From Lacunisphaera sp. (lineage in GTDB: Bacteria > Verrucomicrobiota > Verrucomicrobiia > Opitutales > Opitutaceae): a stretch of 64,000 nt of DNA. The notes under the pieces were generated by a model. It searched no databases and was not told the origin of the DNA. It worked only from the letters and a program-made list of their open reading frames with translations. Each line of letters begins with the position of its first letter. Position 1 is the first letter of the stretch. The stretch lies in assembly GCA_029945445.1 (NCBI GenBank), contig JAQSCO010000005.1, positions 1 to 64,000 of the forward strand, written 5' to 3'. This document shows, piece after piece, positions 16,085 through 24,283 of the stretch. The translations under genes and the position numbers were made by a program.

Positions 16085-16591
16085 TTAGGGCCGGCCGCCG
16101 TAGGTCACGTAGTCGTCGAGTTCGAGCCAGTCGAACCAGGTCTCGATGTCCTTGCGGTGGGCGCCGTTTTTGCGGTGCACGTCGTTGAAGAAGGCGCGGC
16201 CGTCGGGATTGTCCGGCGTCTGCTGCGCATACCACGCCGACCAAGCCTTGATCTCGCTGGCGGTCCGTTTCGGCTTCAGGTTCGCCATGACGTAGGCGAG
16301 TAACTCGCTATCGCTCTTGCCGGCCTTCACCTGCTGCATGAACGGGCCGGGCTTGATGCCGGTGAACGACCAGAAGCGCTGGTCCATCGGGCAGTCGTAG
16401 TGGAAGTCGCCCGGGGTGCCGGCGACGACGGCGCGCGCCTTGTCGATCAGGCGGGGGAAATGCACGAAGCCGCCGAGCTGCGTGCGCGGGCTGCGGGGCG
16501 GATGCCGGGTGAGGTCGGGGGCGCTGTAGTTGACCGTGCCACCCTGGGCGGCGGACGGGTTGGTATAGGCAGTCTTGATCGATTTGGACAT
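16085..16591 (-). CDS. DUF5069 domain protein
   Basis: A 168-residue protein that fits DUF5069: APDLTRHPPRSPRTQLGGF, ARAVVAGTPGDFHYDCPMD and FFGDV-like FFNDVHRKNG patterns are visible. The family is frequent in Verrucomicrobiota and relatives and has no known activity. There is no signal peptide or membrane segment, so it is probably cytoplasmic. It follows the FmdB-like gene by 11 bases on the same strand and is likely co-transcribed with it. Confidence 0.85.
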   Translation of the reverse strand: MSKSIKTAYTNPSAAQGGTVNYSAPDLTRHPPRSPRTQLGGFVHFPRLIDKARAVVAGTPGDFHYDCPMDQRFWSFTGIKPGPFMQQVKAGKSDSELLAYVMANLKPKRTASEIKAWSAWYAQQTPDNPDGRAFFNDVHRKNGAHRKDIETWFDWLELDDYVTYGGRP

Positions 16592-16602
16592 AAAGGGAGG
16601 TT

Positions 16603-16851
16603 TCAGGGCGACGGAATGCGGGAGCCGGCGTGGCAGGCGCAGCCGGGGGCGCAGGGCGCGGTGGGGGCGGCCATGGGGGTTCTTTCGGTGACGCCCATCA
16701 GGCCGTAGCCGCCGGTGATGACGCGCTTGACCGGCTCGCCGGTCTCGGGATGCGCCTGGAGCGGAGCATCCTTCATGCTTTGGACCACCTCAAAGCGCCG
16801 CGGGGTATCGCCGGCCGCGCGGGGGATGGTTTCATAAACATAGGTGGCCAT
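16603..16851 (-). CDS. FmdB-like zinc ribbon protein
   Basis: An 82-residue protein that begins with MATYVYETIP, typical of short FmdB-family regulatory-type proteins, followed by FEVVQSMKDAPL and the phrase HPETGEPVKRVITGG. The usual central CxxC pair is absent; cysteines are instead at the C-terminus (APCAPGCACH), where they could bind a metal. The role of the family is unclear. The ATG at 16851 begins the conserved motif. Confidence 0.78.
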   Translation of the reverse strand: MATYVYETIPRAAGDTPRRFEVVQSMKDAPLQAHPETGEPVKRVITGGYGLMGVTERTPMAAPTAPCAPGCACHAGSRIPSP

Positions 16852-16920
16852 GCGCACCCTTGTGGGAATGCAGATTTTCGTTTTTGGCAAGCGGTGAACT
16901 TTCCGCCATTGCCGCAACAG

Positions 16921-17283
16921 ATGAAAACCACCGCGACCCTCGAACGCTACTACGTGCTCCCGTGCTGCCTGCTCCTGCTCAACCTCTGCAACGAGATCAT
17001 CGCCTACAAGGCGCGGCTCGTGGACGACGGCTTTCTGCGCACACTCTGCATCATGGGCCTGGTGCTGTTCGGGTCGTCGGTGATGGCTTTCGGCGTGGCC
17101 CCCGGTCTCATCTGGATCATCCAGTCGCTGCGGCGCACCAGCCGCTCCAACGCCGGGCAGATGGGCGAGGCGGGGTTCCTCATCGGGCTCGGCATCCTGA
17201 TTTTCTGGCTCTACTACCGGAATTACCTGATGGGCACGGACCACATCCTGCCCGCCATGTGGCGCAATCCGCTCATCCACTAG
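16921..17283 (+). CDS. Small membrane protein of unknown function
   Basis: A 120-residue protein with three hydrophobic segments (about residues 10-26, 41-68 and 86-101) and no recognisable motif. The ATG at 16921 is the first in the membrane-protein reading frame. Its end overlaps the end of the convergent gluQ gene by 11 bases. Confidence 0.65.
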   Translation: MKTTATLERYYVLPCCLLLLNLCNEIIAYKARLVDDGFLRTLCIMGLVLFGSSVMAFGVAPGLIWIIQSLRRTSRSNAGQMGEAGFLIGLGILIFWLYYRNYLMGTDHILPAMWRNPLIH

Positions 17284-18112
17284 CCCAGCCGGCGCGGATC
17301 CCCTCCGGTGTCCAGCCCTGCTCGTGCAAGGTGCGCAGCGCCAGCGCGTCGTGCCGCTTGGCGAGGCGCACGCCCTTTTCGTCCGCCATCAGTTCGCAAT
17401 GATAAAACGCCGGGGCGGCGAACCCAAGCGCGCGATACAACAGCAGCTGGCGGAAGGTCGACAGCCGCAGATCTGCGCCGCGCACGACCTCGGTGATGCC
17501 CATCGCCGCGTCGTCCACCACGCATGCGAGCTGGTAGCTGGGCGCGTCGTCCTTCCGCCAGACGAGGAAGTCGCCAAAGTCCTTTCCAGCTACGGCGTGC
17601 TGCGGGCCGGTGCGGCCGTCCATGAAGGAGAGGCTCTCGCCGTCGGGCACGCGGAGGCGCCAGTTGACCGCGATGGGGTCTGTCAGCGCGGGCCGCGGCG
17701 TGCCGGCGGGCGGGCGAAATTGCGGCGGGTAGAGCGGCTCGTCGTTTTCCTCGCCGTCGTGCGGCGCGCTGGCGGCGGCGAGCACATCGCGCCGTGAACG
17801 GGCGCACGGGTAGATGCAGCCGGCGGCGTGCAGGCGCGCGAGCGCGGCGCGGTAGAGCGGGATGCGGGCGCTTTGCGAGACCATCGGCTCATTCCAGTGC
17901 AGGCCAAACCAGCGCAGGTCCTCGAGCATCGCCGTCACGAACTCCGGCCGGCAGCGCGCGGTGTCGAGGTCGTCGTTGCGGAGCAGCAGCTGTCCGCCGG
18001 CGGCGTGCGTCCGTGCCTGGGCGGTCCAGAAGGTCCGCGCATGGCCCAGGTGCAGGAGGCCGGTGGGCGACGGCGCGAGCCGGCCACGATAGGTTGAAAC
18101 GGAGGGAACCAC
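17273..18112 (-). CDS. gluQ: Glutamyl-Q tRNA(Asp) synthetase
   Basis: A 279-residue truncated class I synthetase. The N-terminal phrase GRLAPSPTGLLHLGHA includes the HIGH-type motif and RLAKRHDAL is the KMSKS-equivalent region; there is no anticodon-binding domain, which separates it from GltX. It loads glutamate onto the queuosine at position 34 of tRNA(Asp). The only usable start is a GTG at 18112, which lies inside the left arm of an inverted repeat. It is divergent from the LOG gene. Confidence 0.88.
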   Translation of the reverse strand: MVPSVSTYRGRLAPSPTGLLHLGHARTFWTAQARTHAAGGQLLLRNDDLDTARCRPEFVTAMLEDLRWFGLHWNEPMVSQSARIPLYRAALARLHAAGCIYPCARSRRDVLAAASAPHDGEENDEPLYPPQFRPPAGTPRPALTDPIAVNWRLRVPDGESLSFMDGRTGPQHAVAGKDFGDFLVWRKDDAPSYQLACVVDDAAMGITEVVRGADLRLSTFRQLLLYRALGFAAPAFYHCELMADEKGVRLAKRHDALALRTLHEQGWTPEGIRAGWASG

Positions 18113-18210
18113 GAATGAACACGAATAGACACGAATCGGGACGGAACCACCCGAAAGTTCAGCGGAAGCTTGGATTGAATTCGTGCTCCTTCGTGTCCAT
18201 TCGTGGTTCC
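18105..18210. repeat. Inverted repeat of the ACACGAAT family between divergent genes
   Basis: Arms 18105-18125 and 18190-18210 (21 bases each, 20 of 21 pairing) enclose a spacer with further ACACGAAT phrases. The left arm carries the GTG start of gluQ and the right arm ends three bases before the ATG of the LOG gene. Confidence 0.85.
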
Positions 18211-18213
18211 AAC

Positions 18214-18792
18214 ATGAAGCTCCTCTGCGTCTACTGCGCCTCCAGCGACCGGATCGATCCCAAATACACCGTGGTGGCGGAGCAGCTGGGCCGGGAACTG
18301 GTGGCCCGCGGCTTCGGGCTCGTTTACGGCGGGGGCAAGACCGGCCTGATGGGCGCGGTGGCGCGCGGCACCAAGGCCGCCGGCGGCCGCGTGGTCGGCG
18401 TGATCCCCGAGTTCATGAAGGCGCGCGAGCTGGCCTTCGACGAGGCCGACGAGCTGGTGACCGTCGTCACCCTGCGCGAACGCAAGCTGCTCATGGAGAC
18501 GCGGGCCGACGCGTTTGTCGCGCTGCCCGGCGGCTTTGGCACGCTGGAGGAGATCATGGAGATCCTCACGCTGCGGCAGCTCGACGTGGTGAAGAAGCCC
18601 TGCGTGATCTTCAACCAGGACGGGTTCTACGACGACCTGCTCCGGCTGTTTGCGCGGATGCTGGCGGAGAAGTTCTTCAAGCCGTCGAACATGGACCTGT
18701 TCCGCGTCGCCACGTCGGTGCCCGACATCTTCACGCAGATCGAGGCCGCGCGTGGGGCGAAGGCGGAGTCGAAGTGGTTCGAGACGCGGTAG
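18214..18792 (+). CDS. LOG family protein (TIGR00730, lysine decarboxylase-like)
   Basis: A 192-residue Rossmann-type protein with YGGGKTGLMGAVARG and the phosphate-binding signature PGGFGTLEEIMEIL. The family includes cytokinin riboside 5'-monophosphate phosphoribohydrolases, which release free bases from nucleoside monophosphates; the older name lysine decarboxylase is misleading. The physiological substrate is uncertain. The ATG at 18214 starts the family-typical MKLLCVYCASS. Expression may start in the repeat between it and gluQ. Confidence 0.88.
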   Translation: MKLLCVYCASSDRIDPKYTVVAEQLGRELVARGFGLVYGGGKTGLMGAVARGTKAAGGRVVGVIPEFMKARELAFDEADELVTVVTLRERKLLMETRADAFVALPGGFGTLEEIMEILTLRQLDVVKKPCVIFNQDGFYDDLLRLFARMLAEKFFKPSNMDLFRVATSVPDIFTQIEAARGAKAESKWFETR

Positions 18793-18799
18793 GGCGGCT

Positions 18800-18860
18800 T
18801 GTAGGGCTGCCGCTTGCCGGCAGGCCGGGAGTCGGCACGGCGACAAGCGCCGGCCCTACA
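18800..18860. repeat. Inverted repeat downstream of the LOG gene
   Basis: Arms 18800-18816 and 18844-18860 (TGTAGGG at the outer ends) pair at 15 of 17 positions. It lies between the convergent LOG and BatD genes and could help terminate both transcripts. Confidence 0.7.
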
Positions 18861-18878
18861 TTCCGGGAAAGTGCGTCC

Positions 18879-21422
18879 CTACCGGTAAAGCTTGATCAGG
18901 TCCTCGGTGTGGATCCAACCGGACTGCCCGGCGGCGAACTGCAGCTTGGACCAGCCGAGGAAGGTTTTCTCCACGACGGCAATCGAGCCAGCGGAAAGCG
19001 GCGAGGTTTTCTGCGTCGTGTCGGCTTCGGTCGGGATGCTGCGCAGGAGCGACGGTTTCCAGATGAGCGCAACCTCGGGGTTGGCCAGGGCGCCGTAGGT
19101 GTGGAGGCTGAAGGTCGCGGCGGCGGCGAGCAGCACGGCGAGGAGGATGGTCGTCAGCGCGACGGGCTTGCCCCAAGCGCCGATGCGCCGGTAGCCCTGC
19201 AGGAGCAGCACGATGAGCGCGAGGGCGAGGAGGAGCGCCGCGCCCACGAGGGCGAGCTGCCATTCACCGGGCGTCGCGAGCCGCACGAGTTGGGCACGGC
19301 CTTCGCCGCGGGAGAGCTCGACCAGTTCGGGCGGCGCCATGCCCGAGCGCTGCAGGCCGAGGGCGAGGTCCCAGCGGGTGGTGTCCGCGCGGGCGTTGAG
19401 CAGGAAGGCGCCGGTCCAGTGCGCGGTGGCCTCGGCCCAGCGGTCCTGCTGGGCGAGCGCGAGCCCGAGGTTGTGGCGGGCGGTCCAGTCGGCGGGTGCG
19501 GCGGCCACCGCGGTGCGCCAGCCGGCCTCGGCGGCGGGGAAGTCGGCGGCCTTGTAACGATCGGCGGCGGGGTCGGCTTTCAGGCTGGTTGGGACAAATA
19601 GGACCAATAGGACGAAGAGGAACGGGAGGAGATTGCGTGGCGCGAGCAGCGAGAACGGCGGCCAGCCGGGGACCTTGACGGACTGCAACGCGCCCTCGGC
19701 ACGGGTCAGCCAATCTTGTGGCAGCTTGTTCTCGCGGCTGTGCATGGCGCGGTCGGCCTCGGACCAGAGGCGGGCCCAGACGGTGGCGGCATCCTGGGCG
19801 CGCTGGCCCACGTAGGCGTGCACCATCGGCGAACCGGGCGCGGCGTGCGGGACTTCCCAAAGCGCGGCGGCTTGCTGCTGCCAGGTGCGCAGCAAGGCCG
19901 GTTGCAGCGTGGATGAGCCACGCAGCTCGGTGAGCGCCGCGGCGAGCTTGGCGCGGGCGGCACGGCGCCGGCGCTCGGGATCGTTCTCGTGTGAGCGCAG
20001 GGCCGCGAGGATCAGCCAGACCAGGAACACCAGGGAAACGGCGGTCACCAGGCAGGCAATGACCAGCGACTGGAAGGGCAGTGGCACGAAGCCGGTGGCG
20101 GACTCGGCCAGCGGATCGCGCGGCAGGTTTTCCGGCGGCACGGGCGGCACGGCGTTGGGCACGACGGGCGCGGGCGCCGTGCTCGAGGGCGGCGGGTTGA
20201 GGGAGAACTGCACGGGCGCGCCGGAGCCGGCGGGGGCCGACACGGGGGCCGAGCCGGCGGTGACGGTCACGGTGACCGGTTCGCTGGCAATGGTCTTGTA
20301 GGTGCCGGTCTTGGTCTCGAAGTAGGTGAAGCGGACCGGCGCGAGCTTGTAGGTGCCGGGGCGCGACGGGACGAGCACGACGTCCTCGCTGAGGGCGCCC
20401 TCGAAGAGCGCGCCGTCCTTCATCGTGCGCTTGGACTTCGGCTGCACGACCTGAAAGTCATTCGAAACCTCGCGCTGCGGCAGCCCGGTGATGTCGGGCC
20501 AGTTGCCGGTGCCAGCGAGCTCGATGGTCCACGTGACGGGTTCGCCGACCGCGGCGGTGACCGGGACGACCTTGGAAGTGAAGGTGAAATCGCCGACCGC
20601 GCCGGAGAAGTCCGCTGGGGCGGTGGGCAGCGGCTTGATCGTCAGCGCCAGGGGATTCGACTCGAGTTTGCGCTGCTCGACCTGCTGCATGGGCAGGAAG
20701 GCGAAGCCGCTGCTGGAGATGTTGAAGTTCAGCAGCTGCGAGGCCGGTTTGATGGTATAGTTGCCGGGGGCCTTGGCGTACGCGCGGGTGTTCTGCGCGA
20801 GGATGGCGTAGCGCTCGCCGCGGATCAGCGTCTCGCTGAGCTCGAGCTTGCTCCAGTCCTCGGTGACGAGCGGGGCGGGTTGCCATTCGACGTTGCTTGC
20901 GGGCGAGTGGAGGTAGCGGCGGACAATGTTCAGCGTGTAGGAGACGGGAAAAACCTCGCCGGCCCAGAAGGTGTCGCGCGGGGTGGTGACCTTCAGCGTG
21001 ACAATGTCGTCCACGGCGAGGCCGGAGTTGCCAAGGGTGGCGTCGCCCACGGTGAACTTGACGGCCTTGACGGCCAGCGCGCCCTTGTCGGTCTTGATCT
21101 CAAACGCCGGGATGGTGATCGGCGTGCGCGTCTCCGCGACGACGGGGAAGGTGAGCATGTAGGTCTTCGTGACACTGTTGGCGCTGCCGAAACCGAACGA
21201 GGCGTTGGTGCTGCTCGAGACGGACGGGCGGCCGAATTTCAGGCCGGGCACGGTCGGCAGCTTGGCGCCCTCCTCGGGTTCGCAGTTCTCAAAGACCAGC
21301 GAGAGGTCCGAGGTCTGGTTGAAGCCCAGCTGTCCGCCCGGCGGGTCCCAGCGCACGGTCTGCGCGAGGGCGCCGAGGGCGCCGAGGGAGAAGAAGAGGA
21401 GGCTGGCGAAAAAACGACGCAT
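18879..21422 (-). CDS. batD: BatD protein with fused BatE-like TPR/SH3 part
   Basis: An 847-residue protein. After a signal peptide (MRRFFASLLFFSLGALGALAQ) come immunoglobulin-like BatD modules (to about residue 440), then a membrane segment near 455-478 and a helical region. A second export-like hydrophobic stretch (LLPFLFVLLVLFVPTSLKA, about residues 598-617) leads into a TPR-like segment (WTARHNLGLALAQQDRWAEA), two further membrane segments and a C-terminal SH3b-like domain ending near KLQFAAGQSGWIHTEDL. TPR plus SH3b is the composition of BatE in other Bat operons. BatD proteins are envelope-anchored with a large periplasmic part. It is the last gene of the moxR-bat operon and starts six bases after BatB/C stops. 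Confidence 0.87.
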   Translation of the reverse strand: MRRFFASLLFFSLGALGALAQTVRWDPPGGQLGFNQTSDLSLVFENCEPEEGAKLPTVPGLKFGRPSVSSSTNASFGFGSANSVTKTYMLTFPVVAETRTPITIPAFEIKTDKGALAVKAVKFTVGDATLGNSGLAVDDIVTLKVTTPRDTFWAGEVFPVSYTLNIVRRYLHSPASNVEWQPAPLVTEDWSKLELSETLIRGERYAILAQNTRAYAKAPGNYTIKPASQLLNFNISSSGFAFLPMQQVEQRKLESNPLALTIKPLPTAPADFSGAVGDFTFTSKVVPVTAAVGEPVTWTIELAGTGNWPDITGLPQREVSNDFQVVQPKSKRTMKDGALFEGALSEDVVLVPSRPGTYKLAPVRFTYFETKTGTYKTIASEPVTVTVTAGSAPVSAPAGSGAPVQFSLNPPPSSTAPAPVVPNAVPPVPPENLPRDPLAESATGFVPLPFQSLVIACLVTAVSLVFLVWLILAALRSHENDPERRRRAARAKLAAALTELRGSSTLQPALLRTWQQQAAALWEVPHAAPGSPMVHAYVGQRAQDAATVWARLWSEADRAMHSRENKLPQDWLTRAEGALQSVKVPGWPPFSLLAPRNLLPFLFVLLVLFVPTSLKADPAADRYKAADFPAAEAGWRTAVAAAPADWTARHNLGLALAQQDRWAEATAHWTGAFLLNARADTTRWDLALGLQRSGMAPPELVELSRGEGRAQLVRLATPGEWQLALVGAALLLALALIVLLLQGYRRIGAWGKPVALTTILLAVLLAAAATFSLHTYGALANPEVALIWKPSLLRSIPTEADTTQKTSPLSAGSIAVVEKTFLGWSKLQFAAGQSGWIHTEDLIKLYR

Positions 21423-21428
21423 GAGAGT

Positions 21429-23243
21429 TTACCAATCCTTGGCGGTGGCCTTGGGCTTTTGCTGCTGGCCTTGCATGATTTGCTGGAGCTTGGCGGGGGA
21501 ATCCTGGTTGCGGACTTGGTCGAGTTTCTGGAGCGGCATGGCGAGGTCGGGATCCTGGGTCTGTTCCTCGGGCTTCTTGTCCTGCTGGCCGCCGACCTTC
21601 TGCGTGCCGGGCTTGGGCGGCTGGGGCTTCTGCTCCGGCTTCGGCTGCGGCGGCTTGTCCTTCATGTCGCCGAAGGCGTCCTGGTTCTGCTTTTGCCGCT
21701 GCTGTTCCTGTTGCTGCTGGTCCTTCTGTTCCTGCTGCTTTTGCTCGTCGGACTTCTGCTGGTCCTGGTTCTGTTGCTGCTGTTTGTCCTGTTGTTGCTG
21801 ATCCTTTTTCTGCTGATCCTGCTTTTGCTGGTCCTGCTTATCCTGCTTCTGCTCTTCCTTCTTGAGCAACTCCTCGAGATCGGCGCGTAGCTTGGGCCAG
21901 TCGGCGGCGCGGGCATCAAGCTTCTCGCCGAGGTCGACGCCCCGCAGCGCGTCGCGCACGACCCGCTCGGGCGCCTGCTGCTTGGCGGACTTCAGGCGTT
22001 CGCCGTAGGTGAGGGTGGTCTGCGCCAGATCGGAGCAGTCCTTGGCGGAAAGGGCCGGCAGCTCGGCAAGGCGGGCGACGGTGGTGGAAAGCGGTTTGGC
22101 GAGGGGATCGGTGCCTTCGGCCCCGAAGGCTTGAGGTGAGAGGCTTGAGGCGAGGGCAAAAACAAAAAGCAGCGCGGCGACTTGCAGGGCTTGGTTGCCT
22201 CTGGCCTCCAGCCTCTGGCCTTTCGCCTTCGAAAGCGGCAGCGCCCTTTCCTTCGGCCGCACGGGGAACTCGGCCCAGTAGCTGATGAGCAGCAGCAGCA
22301 GGCCGGGGGCGAGGAACCATTGGAAGCGCTCGATCATGCGCGCGGTGTTCTTTTCCGAGAACTCGCCCTTGCGGCCGGCCTCGACGGTTTTGTTCAGCAG
22401 CGAGGAGAGATCCACCCAGCTACTCGCATCGGTGTAGGCGCCGCCCGTGACCTGCGCCAGTTCCTGCAACGTGGAGCTGTTGAGCCGGGCGAGCACCACG
22501 GCGCCGCGCTCGTCCTTGACGAAGCCGCCAGCGGCATCGGGGATGAAGGAGCCCTGCGCCGTGCCGACGCCGAGGCCGATGACCCGGATGCCTTTCGTCT
22601 TGAGCAGCTCGATGAGGGACTTCCAGTTGTCGTCCGTGGCCTCGCCGTCGCTCAGGATGATGAGGTAGCGGTCCGCGGTCGAGGTGCCGAAGGCCTGGAT
22701 CGAGGTCTCGAGCATGGCCTTGTAGTTGGTGCCGCCCTCGGGGAGATAGTCGGGATTCATCGCCGGCAGGAACTCCCGCAAAATCTCGTAGTCGGCGCTG
22801 AGGGGGCTCTGGAGGAACGCCGTGCCGGCGAACAGCACGAGGCCGACGCGCTCGCCTTTAAGGCCGTCGAGGAGCGACTGGATGAGCAGCTTGCTGCGGT
22901 CGAGGCGCGAGGGCTTCACGTCCTGCGCGAGCATCGACTTGGAAAGGTCCACCGCGATGAGCACCTCGCGCGACTGGTCGAAGACCTGTTCCTGGACGGT
23001 GCCCCATTGCGGGCGGGCGAGGGCGATAAGGCAGAGGGCGAGGCCGAACCAGAGCCAGATGCGCGGGCGCGTCTCGGCCGTGGTGTGCTTGGTGCCGAGC
23101 GAGACGTCGAAGGCCCCGGCCCAGGCGCGGGCGATCTTCGGCCACGCCGACACGGCGCGCGCGGTGTGGCGCGCCAGCTCCCACGAGAAGAGCAGCACGA
23201 GCGGCACGAGCAGCCAGAGGAGGTGCGGCGAGTGGAAGGTCAT
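21429..23243 (-). CDS. batB: BatB-type vWA membrane protein fused to a BatC-like Gln/Lys-rich part
   Basis: A 604-residue protein. Residues 1-330 are a BatB: two N-terminal membrane segments (about 8-22 and 61-78), a vWA domain with the metal site DLSKS (D99, S101, S103), and a membrane segment near 308-326. A second hydrophobic, signal-like stretch (QVAALLFVFALASSLSPQAFGA, residues 354-375) opens a helical part that ends in a Gln/Lys/Asp tract (residues 462-522) and a Pro/Gln-rich tail, which resembles BatC. The ATG at 23243 overlaps the batA stop by four bases (ATGA), a sign of translational coupling; longer starts are not supported. The vWA domain is expected in the periplasm or facing BatA. 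Confidence 0.87.
   Translation of the reverse strand: MTFHSPHLLWLLVPLVLLFSWELARHTARAVSAWPKIARAWAGAFDVSLGTKHTTAETRPRIWLWFGLALCLIALARPQWGTVQEQVFDQSREVLIAVDLSKSMLAQDVKPSRLDRSKLLIQSLLDGLKGERVGLVLFAGTAFLQSPLSADYEILREFLPAMNPDYLPEGGTNYKAMLETSIQAFGTSTADRYLIILSDGEATDDNWKSLIELLKTKGIRVIGLGVGTAQGSFIPDAAGGFVKDERGAVVLARLNSSTLQELAQVTGGAYTDASSWVDLSSLLNKTVEAGRKGEFSEKNTARMIERFQWFLAPGLLLLLISYWAEFPVRPKERALPLSKAKGQRLEARGNQALQVAALLFVFALASSLSPQAFGAEGTDPLAKPLSTTVARLAELPALSAKDCSDLAQTTLTYGERLKSAKQQAPERVVRDALRGVDLGEKLDARAADWPKLRADLEELLKKEEQKQDKQDQQKQDQQKKDQQQQDKQQQQNQDQQKSDEQKQQEQKDQQQQEQQRQKQNQDAFGDMKDKPPQPKPEQKPQPPKPGTQKVGGQQDKKPEEQTQDPDLAMPLQKLDQVRNQDSPAKLQQIMQGQQQKPKATAKDW
21678..21860 (-). repeat. Low-complexity Gln/Lys/Asp tract in the BatB/C gene
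   Basis: About 61 consecutive codons are almost only Gln, Lys, Asp, Glu or Asn in loosely repeated DQQKQ-like units. The DNA is a cryptic CTG/TTG/CTT-rich repeat on the plus strand and may vary in length between strains. Confidence 0.75.
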
Positions 23244-24283
23244 GCGGCAGCGGGCGCGGGTTTGCGCCGGAAGGGCGACTGCGGCGGCAGCGCGAAGAGC
23301 GCGCCGAGGAACAGCAGCGACGCGCCCGGGATGGCGAACCAATGGAACAGCTCCGTGGTGAGCAGGTAGGACTTGGCGGTGAACTCGATTTTCTGCGCCT
23401 TGTCGATCGCGGCGAAGGCCTTCTCGGCCGTATCGATGTCCATCGCGCGGAAAAACTTGGCGCCCGTGGCATCGGAGATGGCGTGCAGCTGGTTCTCATC
23501 GAGGTCGGAGATGGCGCGGCGGTAGCCGATCTTGTTGCCGTTGTCGTCGAACACTGGCATCGGCACGAGGCCGTCGCGGCCGGCGCCGATGGTGTAGACG
23601 GGGACGCCGCGGGCCTTCGCGATCTCGGTCGCCTGCTCGGGCGTGAGCAGGCCGCGGTTGTTGGCGCCATCAGTCATGAGCACGACGAAGGCGCCCTTGC
23701 GCTTGCTGCCGACCTCGCGCTTGGCCTGCTCGAGCCGGGTCAGCGCGACGCCGAGGCCGTCGCCGATGGCGGTGCCGTCCTCGATCATGCCGATCTTGAG
23801 GCGCTCGATCTGCCGGGCGAGCCACTCGTGGTCGAAGGTGAGCGGGGCGAGCGTGTAGGCGCGGCCGGAGAAGACCACGAGGCCGATGCGGTCGCTCGTG
23901 CGCTGGCTGATGAAGGCCTGGATGATCGGCTTGATGGCCTGCAGGCGGTTGATGCGGTCGCCGTCGCGCTCGTAGTCCTCGGCGAGCATCGAGCCCGAAA
24001 GGTCGATCGCGAGCATCAGGTCGTAGCCCTGCTGCTTCACCTCGCGCTTGTCCTCGACGATCTGCGGCCGGGCGAGCGCGAGGATGACGAGCACGAGGCC
24101 CGTCATCGCGAGCGCGGCGGGCCAGCGCGAGGTGGGAATGAACGACGGGCGGTGCCACGCCGCCGCGAAGGGCACGACGAGCACCGGGGCGCCGCGGCGG
24201 CCGCGCACCCAGACCAGCAGCGGCAGCACGAGCAGCGCGAGCAGCCAGAGCGGGTCGGCGAACTGGTAATCGTCGATGCGCAT
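23240..24283 (-). CDS. batA: BatA-type vWA membrane protein
   Basis: A 347-residue protein with two N-terminal membrane segments (PLWLLALLVLPLLVWV; ALAMTGLVLVILAL), a vWA domain with the metal site DLSGS in LMLAIDLSGSMLAED, a second metal-site phrase in VLMTDGANN, and a C-terminal membrane segment (ASLLFLGALFALP). This is the BatA layout. It overlaps both neighbours by a few bases (DUF58 upstream, batB downstream), which fits coupled translation of the whole Bat operon. Confidence 0.9.
   Translation of the reverse strand: MRIDDYQFADPLWLLALLVLPLLVWVRGRRGAPVLVVPFAAAWHRPSFIPTSRWPAALAMTGLVLVILALARPQIVEDKREVKQQGYDLMLAIDLSGSMLAEDYERDGDRINRLQAIKPIIQAFISQRTSDRIGLVVFSGRAYTLAPLTFDHEWLARQIERLKIGMIEDGTAIGDGLGVALTRLEQAKREVGSKRKGAFVVLMTDGANNRGLLTPEQATEIAKARGVPVYTIGAGRDGLVPMPVFDDNGNKIGYRRAISDLDENQLHAISDATGAKFFRAMDIDTAEKAFAAIDKAQKIEFTAKSYLLTTELFHWFAIPGASLLFLGALFALPPQSPFRRKPAPAAA

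Noticed and set aside
21678..21860. Possible CRISPR-like or tandem array
   Set aside because: The regularity comes from Gln/Lys codons in a coding region; there are no constant repeats with unique spacers.
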